Assembly (NCBI GenBank): GCA_001687465.1
Contig: LVLI01000427.1
Location: forward strand, 1 to 18,828
Source of the DNA: Halocafeteria seosinensis
Lineage: Eukaryota > Sar > Bigyra > Bicosoecida
Length of the DNA stretch: 18,828 nt
Reading direction: 5' to 3'
Under the pieces are notes generated by a model that was not told the DNA's origin, did no database searches, and saw nothing but the letters and a program-made list of their open reading frames with translations. A program made the translations under genes and the position numbers. Shown in pieces: positions 7,951 through 15,800 of this stretch; within the stretch, counting starts at the first letter, position 1; each line of letters begins with the position of its first letter.

Positions 7951-7958
7951 TTTATAAA
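7951..7958 (-). promoter_or_regulatory. TATA-like box directly before the polymerase start
   Basis: On the minus strand TTTATAAA is immediately followed by the ATG. Similar boxes abut the HNH and small basic gene starts, which points to very short or absent 5' leaders. Confidence 0.4.
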
Positions 7959-7984
7959 TGAGTATACTAATATCTTATATTTTT

Positions 7985-8008
7985 AAAATTTCTTTAAATA
8001 GAAATTTT
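7985..8008 (-). terminator. 8-bp perfect hairpin between RING and polymerase genes
   Basis: Arms AAAATTTC (7985-7992) and GAAATTTT (8001-8008) pair perfectly around an 8-nt loop. It lies downstream of the RING stop (8033) and upstream of the polymerase ATG, matching the pattern on the plus-strand side. Confidence 0.55.
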
Positions 8009-8032
8009 CAATTTTCAATTTTGATTTTAATT

Positions 8033-8371
8033 CTAGGTTCTAAAAGTTGCCCGACAGTGTGGGCATTGATTGGTTTCTAACTGAGAAAAGCAGTCTTTAC
8101 AAAGCTTATGACCGCATCCAAGTATTTTAAGATTATTTGGCAGTATATCTTCGGTACAGATAGGACATTGTATTTCTTTGGCTAGTTCTATTAAGAGTTG
8201 CTTGATTTCCTCAATTATATGAGGAGGGGTTTGGTATTGGATAACTTGCCGGTATTGTATGACAGTTCTATATTGTTCTTGGTGTCTCAGTTCACGTTCA
8301 CGATAGTACATTCGCCACGCCCGACGCCTTTGATTGTCCAGACTATTTATCTTTGCTTCTGGGTTATTCAT
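8033..8371 (-). CDS. Small C3HC4 RING finger protein (probable E3 ubiquitin ligase)
   Basis: The protein has 112 residues. Residues 13-50 are very basic and Gln/Tyr-rich (RRRAWRMYYRERELRHQEQY), followed by a probable helix (51-66). A C-terminal RING finger follows, with the order Cys69, Cys72, Cys86, His88, Cys91, Cys94, Cys103, Cys106; the two cores read CPIC and CPHC. RING proteins recruit ubiquitin-conjugating enzymes, and large DNA viruses use them to redirect host ubiquitination. It is the outermost recognisable gene of the viral element on this side. It is upstream of the polymerase on the same strand and is separated from it by an 82-bp AT-rich gap containing a hairpin. Function beyond the RING is unknown. 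Confidence 0.85.
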   Translation of the reverse strand: MNNPEAKINSLDNQRRRAWRMYYRERELRHQEQYRTVIQYRQVIQYQTPPHIIEEIKQLLIELAKEIQCPICTEDILPNNLKILGCGHKLCKDCFSQLETNQCPHCRATFRT

Positions 8372-8516
8372 TGTTTCTCTCGGTGAGTGTTAGTAAGAGG
8401 GCACTTTTTTCAAAATCAATTTTTTTCTTTTTTATGTCTACCAGTCTGACTATCTACACCAGCTCTATTTGATGTATCTGATGTATTAAGTGAATTGAAA
8501 ATGGTTTGATTAAGAT
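8372..8516. other. Upstream region of the RING gene, no gene seen
   Basis: This gap contains a pyrimidine-rich stretch (about 8405-8438) that is a purine/A-rich leader when read toward the RING gene, then unique sequence before the tandem array. The element end could lie here, but I see no diagnostic terminus. Confidence 0.4.
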
Positions 8517-9501
8517 GACCAAACAATCAAAAGATTGCATCCAAAGATTGAATTTCTGATTGACCGTACTCAAGGAATATAAGATGTAATTAAAATGTGG
8601 TACTTTTAATAGGTTCCTTAGCCATTCCAGAATAGTAACCAATGCGTAGAGTAATTATTCATTCCCTATATCACCTTGTATACGACCTAGAATTACCAAA
8701 CAATCAAAAGATTGCCTATTCAATCAATTCAATCTTGCTCGTTTGGTTGGTGTTGTGGGAAATCATCAATTCACAACAGATAACCCCCATATTTAACACA
8801 TAGATAAATCAAACAATAAACTACCTCATCAATAACAGAGAGGGCTTGATTACATTTTGTATATGCTGTATAAAGTTAATACAATTTTTCATAACCAAAC
8901 AATCAAAAGATTGCCTGTTCAATCCAAAGATTGAATTTCTGATTGATTGTACTCCAAATATGGATGATGTAATTGAAATGTAATACTTTTAATAGGTTCT
9001 TTAGAGAGTTGATAAGATTAAGCAATGTATAAAGCAGTTGTTCATTGCCTATATCACCTTTTATACGAGCTACAAATACCGAACAATCAAAAGATTGCCT
9101 ATTCAATCAATTCAATCTTGCTCTGTTTGGTTGGTGTGGTGGGAAATCGTCAATTCACAACAGATAAGTCCAATACTTGACACACAGATAAATCAAACAA
9201 TAAACTACCTCATCAACAACGGAGAGGGCTTGATTACATTTTCTATATGCTGTATAGAGTCAATACCATTTTTTCCCAACCAAACAATCAAAAGATTGCC
9301 TGTTCAATCCAAAGATTGAATTTCTAATTGACCCTGCTAAATAAATATAAGATGTAATCAAAATGTAATACTTTTAATAGGTTCTTTAGAGAGTTGAGAA
9401 GAGTAATCAATGTACAAAGTAGTTGTTCATCGCCTATTTCACCTTGTATATGACCTACAAATACCGAACAATCAAAAGATTGCCTATTCAATCAATTCAA
9501 T
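8517..9501. repeat. Tandem array of about 384-bp units with regularly spaced 14-bp hairpin motif
   Basis: Equivalent points recur at 8699, 9082 and 9467 (spacing 383 and 385) and at 8522, 8898 and 9283 (376 and 385), giving about 2.6 units. Each unit carries two copies of CAATCAAAAGATTG, which folds into a 5-bp stem with a 4-nt loop. Six copies sit about 177-201 bp apart. Other shared stretches include a TTGATTACATTTT-type segment, ACTTTTAATAGGTTC, and TTGTTCAT before a block like ATATCACCTT. No open frame persists across units. The array may be part of the viral terminal repeat or a host satellite; the sequence alone does not decide. Its last unit is interrupted by the hAT element at 9502. 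Confidence 0.85.
9494..9501. repeat. Left target-site duplication of the hAT element (AATTCAAT)
   Basis: AATTCAAT directly precedes the terminal repeat and is matched exactly at 10716-10723. Eight base pairs is the length expected for hAT transposition. Confidence 0.9.
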
Positions 9502-9638
9502 CAGTGTTGGGGCACGTCGGTGGCACACGACCCCTGCGCGTGCCCGGCCATTTTTCACGGCACACGGGGTCCGTGCCTCGTGCCCCGTGCCTGTGCCTAC
9601 CCCACTTTCACAAATTCTCTTCCAAGGGGTATTAGGAC

Positions 9639-10118
9639 CTAATAGAGCTCATATTGTAATGGTAAACGATGTTTCATTGATACAAATGGAATATGTGGAA
9701 GTTCTACTTGGAACTGGCCCTCAGTCGAGCTCAATCTCTCCTCAGTGCCCACAGACAGAGTCTCGGTCTCAGCTTTCTCAATGGGATTCTCATCCGCATC
9801 ATTGTTACATCCTGCGACGTCTAATTGACCAAACAACAACAACTGACCCTCCTTTGTAGGCGATTCCGGAAGCCTTTTACTACAGTCAAGCCATCCAAGC
9901 CAGAAACGTCGAAGGGCAAGGACATTGTTGAGAGTACGGGCATGCATTCGCTGTCTTCCAGAACTCTGCGTCCAACCTCCGCTAAATACTCTTTCCGGTA
10001 TAGCAGAACAAGCAGGGAATGGGATCAGGAGCTTGACAGCCCCGCTAAGCAACGGCAGATGCGCTAATTCTTGCTTGCATTCTTCGAAAACCGGGCTCGC
10101 TTTATGTAATTCCACCAC
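9639..10118 (-). pseudogene. hAT transposase remnant, C-terminal dimerisation region
   Basis: This 159-residue frame includes a stretch matching the hAT C-terminal dimerisation domain: LPLLSGAVKLLIPFPACSAI, then PERVFSGG, then a basic RQRMHARTLNNVLALRR helix. In intact transposases this part follows the conserved Trp-containing catalytic region, so only the tail is clearly recognisable. The last 80 residues look like non-family sequence. No start codon is implied; the fragment is a relic inside the short element. Confidence 0.65.
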
Positions 10119-10416
10119 TCAACATCGAAGTGACCATGGAAGTTGGAGGTAGACAAATAAGCCCCTGGTTAGACTCAGACTTTTCAGGTATAGGAGCGTA
10201 CAAATCATCCACAGACAGACCGCAAAGGGTTTCGTTTTGGCGAGCCCAGTAAGATGTAATGAAAGACTTCAAGATCTTGGGTGTTGTTGACCCCTTCCAA
10301 TAGTCGCCGTGTCTCTGCTTCATCAATGTTGGGTAGTTAGGGTATTTCGCCTTACAATGCTCGCTTGACTGGTTGGCATCCACGCTTGGTAGCCGAAAAA
10401 AGCGACCCTGTTTCAC
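10102..10416 (-). pseudogene. Possible further hAT transposase remnant
   Basis: A 104-residue open stretch in another frame lies just upstream (minus strand) of the dimerisation remnant. It contains YPNYPTLMKQRHGDYWKG and ILKSFITSYWARQNE. It could be degraded transposase sequence, but I see no diagnostic motif. Position within the element is the main support. Confidence 0.3.
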
Positions 10417-10715
10417 TCTCAGCTAGACGGCACCACAAGTGCATCGTCTGAGCCCTTAAATGGGCCACTGAAGCATCTCCATACGTCTGACTTTCGCATC
10501 GTTTTGGCAGATGCTTGGAACTGTCACTGATATATCTTCTGCGGATGCTCGTATATCGTTCCACGGGGCTATATCCTGCAATTTCCAAGTCCAATATTCG
10601 GCATTTGAATTTTTCCAATTGGGCACACCCTCGACCCCCGTGCCCGTGTGCCGCGCCGCGGCGCGGCACAGGGGGGGGGTCGTGCCTCGTGCCGGCACGG
10701 TGTGCCCCAACACTG

Positions 10716-10723
10716 AATTCAAT
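10716..10723. repeat. Right target-site duplication of the hAT element (AATTCAAT)
   Basis: Exact match to 9494-9501, directly after the right terminal repeat. Confidence 0.9.
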
Positions 10724-10770
10724 CTTGCTCTGTTTGGTTGGTGTGGTGGGAAATCGCTAATACACGACAA
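10716..10770. repeat. Continuation of the interrupted tandem-array unit
   Basis: The sequence from AATTCAATCTTGCTCTGTTT to GGGAAATCG repeats the array unit seen at 9110-9150 almost exactly, then decays over about 20 bases. This marks the right edge of the array. Confidence 0.8.
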
Positions 10771-11190
10771 ATAAACGTTAAATCATACATATACATTATC
10801 CAAAATGATATACAGCTTCTGGTTACCGCTGATGGTAAAACAATACTTACAATCAAAACGATTTCACAAAATCATTAAAAATTTCTACTTAAAGAGATTT
10901 TAATAAAATATATAGAATTAAATTATAAAAGTTTCAACATAAGATTTAATATAAGATTTTCTCCACTTTTGAAAAATGGTGAATTTTTTTACACTTCAAA
11001 ATTTATATAAATCAAAATCTTAAAATTTAACTTTATAATTTTAAAATTACACTTTCGAAAATTTCACTTTGAAAATTTCACTTTGAAAATTACACTTTTG
11101 AAAATTACACTTTATATGGAGATAGGAAAAATGGTGAATAGCGTCAGCGTTTTGATGTTTTGGCTTTGAGCTTAGCGAAAAGTCATTATA
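10771..11190. other. AT-rich noncoding block with short direct repeats
   Basis: No gene seen. From about 11035 to 11115 the motif AAAATTACACTTT or AAAATTTCACTTT recurs about five times in a row. The block is bounded on the right by the inverted repeat at 11197-11211. Its composition resembles the viral side, not the exon-rich host gene. Confidence 0.6.
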
Positions 11191-11211
11191 TCAAAAATTC
11201 ACCATTTTTCC
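10971..11211. repeat. Inverted repeat GGAAAAATGGTGAAT, three copies (MITE-like or element end)
   Basis: GAAAAATGGTGAATTTTT starts at 10971, GGAAAAATGGTGAAT lies at 11126-11140, and the reverse complement ATTCACCATTTTTCC lies at 11197-11211. The outer pair makes 18-bp arms around about 240 bp; the inner pair makes 15-bp perfect arms around 56 bp. I see no clear target duplication for either pair. It may be a small MITE or the terminus of the viral element. The right arm supplies the stop codon of the host gene. Confidence 0.6.
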
Positions 11212-12882
11212 TTTATTATGAGAGTTCGGACAGATATCACATGATTCAGAACGCATGGTAGATATCCGACCCGCACCACAAATCGAACATTCTGCTCCAC
11301 CGCTCTTGTATTCGCCAGCAGGACATGCAGTACAATCGTTCCAACCTTCGTTGCTCGTTTCCCCATCTGAAGTAACTACAGACTTGGTGTGCGTCTGGTA
11401 TACCACGGAGCAACATCACCATATACGTACATGGGCAACTGAGGCAAACAGTAAAATTCTGCTCATACTTCCCAGCAGCGCATTCAGAACACGCCGATGA
11501 TCCAAGAGAGCTTGTTTGCCCCTCTGCACGACCAAGCAAAACGATATAGAGTGAGTACGACACAAAAAAAATTCCCGGGCTTAAACCTCACCTTGACAGG
11601 AGCTGCAGTCACTTTGGTTCTCATTCGTGTACCTTCCCGATGGACACTTCTCACAGTCCATTATGCTTCCCGAGCCACGTGGACTAGTCTCTCCAGCTGC
11701 AAATAGCAACATCCAATTTAGTATAAACACTCCACTGTTATTTCAAATAAATACTCACCCGGACAAATCGTGCAATTTTGATGATCATGTTCATATTTAC
11801 CCGCAGGGCATTTAGAGCAAGTACTCGACCCTTCAGTACTAGTCTCTCCCGCTGCAAAAGACAACATTGCAAGCTCCATTGCTACTACGTTGTACTTCAC
11901 TGCAAATAATGAAAGCATACAAGGACATTGAATGCACTCGATATGGCCACGCTCGTATCCACCAGCAGGGCAAGAAGTGCAAGTAGTAGAACCGTTCGCA
12001 CTTGTCATTCCGTCTGAGAACACAATGGAAGACATCAAATGGAAACCCATGTAACCCGCCGACTCCATAAGGAAAAATGTAGTACCTGGACAAGTTTTGC
12101 ATCCACTTTGGTCATCTTTAGAATATGTCCCAGCAGGACATTTCTCGCAGTCGTCAAGAGCATTCGATCCCGTAGGGCTTGTTTCGCCCGCTGCCGGTAC
12201 ACACATCCGTACTGACGAGGAAGATTCCACGAATTAAGATGCTTTGGCAACATACATGGGCAGCTTGCACAATCTGTACGGTTAGTCTCGTAGGTGCCTC
12301 GCGGGCAGTTAATGCACTCAGCCCATCCGATGGAGCTCGTCTCCCCCTCTGCACAGGCAGGTGATTCATGTGCGTGCTTGGAGCTTCGATCGGTCAAAAT
12401 GACGATTGTCACGTGGATGCAGAACGTACCATCGCACATGTGGCACTCGGTATGGTCCTTTTCATATTCACCAGCCGGGCACTGAAAACAGTCCGGTGAC
12501 CCCTTTAGGCTGGTTTCCCCAGCTGCAGAAAGCGCACAAGCGGGTAGCAAGGTGTATGCCAAGAACAAATTCCATGCGTATAATGTCGGGCAGTACGTAC
12601 ACAGACAGATATCACATCCGCTTTGACTATCATTAGTATGTCTTCCGGCAGGGCATTTCTGACAGTCTTCAAGAGCGCCGGAACCAGTAAGACTTGTCTC
12701 ACCAGCTGTTACGGAATCATATACGTTCAGGCTCGCACCAGAGTCACCGGATCGGATATTGTACTGGGCGATGTGCGAGCGTTACGTACCAGGACAGGTA
12801 ACACATTCTGTGTGCATATGCTCGTATTTGCCTGCCGGGCAAGCGGCACACGTTGCAGCTCCTTCAGCGCTTGTTTCACCGT
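11191..12882 (-). other. Exons 29-38 of the cysteine-repeat gene
   Basis: Exons: 12790-12882, 12601-12705, 12430-12522, 12256-12348, 12086-12190, 11921-12013, 11759-11851, 11592-11696, 11431-11523, and last exon 11191-11366. Long-type exons are 12601, 12086 and 11592. A GT at 11275-11276 could end the last exon after 90 bp, but the reading beyond it still follows the module pattern (GAGRISTMRSESCDICPN), so I keep it as coding. The stop is in the inverted repeat arm. Confidence 0.75.
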
Positions 12883-15800
12883 CTGGGTTAGAACGGAGCA
12901 CCATGGACGCGGTAGCTACATGGTTTAGAGGTGAAGCCACGAAACGAGCCCTTACATGGACAGAAGACGCATTCGCTTCGGTTTGCACTAGTATGCTTCC
13001 CTGCGGCACATTCTGTGCAGGCTTCGATCCCACTCGTGCCTTTCGGGCTTGTCGCCCCAGCTGGAGTGCACATCAAGATGGTAAGAATGACGAGCGATAA
13101 CCCCTACTGTTATCAACTTACTCGGACATCCTATGCATTGGATACGACCAACTTCGAACGTCCCGGAGGGGCACAGCGAGCACACATCAGACCCGTTAGC
13201 ACTGGTTTCTCCCACTGCGGAAACAATGCACAAGCGGAATACCAGGTAAAGGTCAGAGACATATGTTGTTTTCTAGATCGTCTTTTCTGTTTGGTGGCAC
13301 ATACCTGGACAGGTCTTGCATCCTGTTTGGTCTTCCTTTGTATACTTTCCGGCAGGGCACTTAGCGCATCCTTCCTGGACGCTGACTCCATCGGGGCTTG
13401 TTTCGCCAGCTGTTCAAGCAAGGATATACTAGCTGTACGTGCTTACCGTGGAACGTACGCGTAAGCCCATATCCACTTACAAGGACACCGTTTGCACTCT
13501 ACACGTCCACTTTCGAACTCTCCAGACGGACATTTGAAACACTTCGTGTGCGCCTCAGCACTACTCTCCCCCGCTGCAACGATATATGCATGGCTACCAC
13601 TCTCGCAAAGTTATTCGACGAAGCTACGTACGCGCACAACGATCGCATTGGGTATGGCCATTTTCGAATTCTCCAGCAGGGCAAGACCCACAGGTGGGAG
13701 ATGCTCCTGAACTTGTCTTTCCAGCTGCAGCGAAGTAAAATTTCGGTTGTAAGAAGGAACATGCAAGTTGAAATATTTCATTATGCGTACGCTTGCAAGG
13801 ATCGCATCCGCTTTGATCACTATTTGTATGGTGTCCGGCTGCGCATGGTTCGCAATCGTCCCATCCACTAGAGCTCGTTTCACCGGCTGCAATTCAATGG
13901 CCTTACACGACTTGAGATGCAGAGTTGTCATGGCACACCAACTTACGAGGACAACCGGTGCACGTCGTATGCGCCTCTTCAAATTCTCCTGCCGGACAAT
14001 CCCAACAGGTTTTGTCCCCATCATTACTTGTTTCTCCCTCTGTTGGCACAAGATGGCCGTAGATGATGTTATGCAGTACTTATTTGCCACTTTGCGGTTA
14101 CATACTGGGGCATTCTTTGCACTCGATATTGTCCTTCTCAAATTCTCCAGCCGGGCACGAAGTACAGCTCGTAGACCCCTTTGCGCTGGTCTCTCCAACT
14201 GCCGTACACAATCCAGAAAGAATAGCGCATGTAGCAAAGTATCAAGTAACACTAGCGCCGTTGGAGTCAATACATACTGGGGCACGTGGTGCAGTCACTT
14301 TGATCCTCTTTGGTATATTTTCCGGCTGGGCATTTCTCGCAGTCGCTCTGGGAATCAGAACTACTCGGACTTGTCTCCCCATCTGCTAAGAGAGTTGGAT
14401 CGATCATACGCCCCTGATACCTACAGATTCTTCTTGCTCTCTGGATCAAAAAACATACCGGGACACCTGTCACAGTGCTTATGATCAGCTTCATATTTGC
14501 CCGCCGGACAAGCCAAGCAACTATCACTCTTTCCGGAACTTGTTTCTCCATCTGCAGCCAACAGCACGTAAATCATGTGATTCCGAGCGAATTAATTGAG
14601 GCAATTACCATAAAAAGTACGTACTGGGACAAGTTTTACAGTCCTTATGACCCTTCTCGAATGTCCCGGGAGAACACGCGGAGCAGCTAGCGTAGCCATC
14701 GGCGCTTGTAGTACCCTCTGTAGCATGCAGAACAGAGCCAAAATGGATCAATGCATGGAGCATGGAACTTATTAGGGAAGACGTAATATCAGTGCATACT
14801 TGGGCAATCTTCACATCCGCTTTGATCATCTAGAGTATGTCTACCGGCAGGACACTTTTTGCAATCAGCTTCCGAGTCTGCACCATTCTGACTCGTTTCA
14901 CCGGCTGCAAGCAGATTAAAGTACAGTCGTCAGTCGCTGTGTCTGCAAAATGGTTTACGCCTCATCCATGGCGCTACATACTGGGACAGCGCTTGCATTC
15001 GGCATGGCCGCTCTCGTACTGTCCACCAGGACAGGCAGAGCAACTCGTCCACCCCACAGAGCTGGTTTCTCCTCCTGTAAAAAATAACAAAGGTGCAACG
15101 AAATTCGTTAAAATAGACGCCACACGATTACCGTCATTGTAGACGTACTTGCACAGCTGTCACATTTGCTGTGATCATCCATGGAATGCCTACCGGCGGG
15201 GCACTTTTCACAGTCTTCTATTGTATTCGAGCCTTTGAGACTTGTCTCACCGGCTGTGATACGAGCGTTGAGAAAGTAACTACTTTCTTGCATCAAAGTT
15301 GTCCGTGCATTGCCATTGCGTACCGGGACAGTCCTCACAAACCGTATGCCTGCTCTCATATTTCCCAGCTGGGCATTCCTGGCATGCTCCTCTACCCTCA
15401 GAGCTAGTTCCCCCAGCTGCATACACAATAACATCATTATCGATCCCTTGTCAAAAGAGAGACCACAATAAAGGAGAACTCACAGGAACACTCTTCGCAA
15501 ATCTTATGCCCATTCTCGAATTCCCCAGCTGGGCATTTATGGCAAGATGAGCTCCCACTATTACTGGTTTCGCCACCTGCAGCGCATAATAAAGCTGTCA
15601 CGCTTGACACCTCCCGTAGCTTAAATTTAGTGACGTACTTGGGCAAGTCTCGCATTTCGTATGTCCACTCTCAAACTTCCCAGCGGGGCATTCACTGCAT
15701 GCTGCTGAGCCTGGATTACTAGTTTTCCCCGCTGTCATAAAATTGTGCCCAAACGAATGTGTAAATGGATGTATCTTTCTACGAACTTGTCCGTTAACAC

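Larger units (their letters stand above)
9502..10715. mobile_element. hAT-type DNA transposon, 1214 bp, internally decayed
   Basis: The element begins CAGTGTTGGGGCAC and ends with the exact reverse complement GTGCCCCAACACTG. Further GC-rich GTGCC/GGCAC-type sequence extends both ends imperfectly. An identical 8-bp duplication (AATTCAAT) flanks it. Removing the element and one duplication restores the flanking array unit, which matches the intact copies near 8720 and 9105. CAGTGTTG termini and 8-bp duplications are hAT hallmarks. The inside carries transposase remnants on the minus strand. At 1.2 kb it is far shorter than an autonomous hAT, so it is a deletion derivative. Its base composition is much richer in GC than the array around it. 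Confidence 0.9.

Noticed and set aside
9410-9859. 149-codon open frame running from the array into the hAT element
   Set aside because: It crosses the insertion junction, shows no domain and mixes two unrelated sequences.
11271-11277. Splice donor ending the last exon after 90 bp
   Set aside because: The length would fit, but the sequence beyond it still encodes a half module with correctly spaced cysteines, so read-through is better supported.
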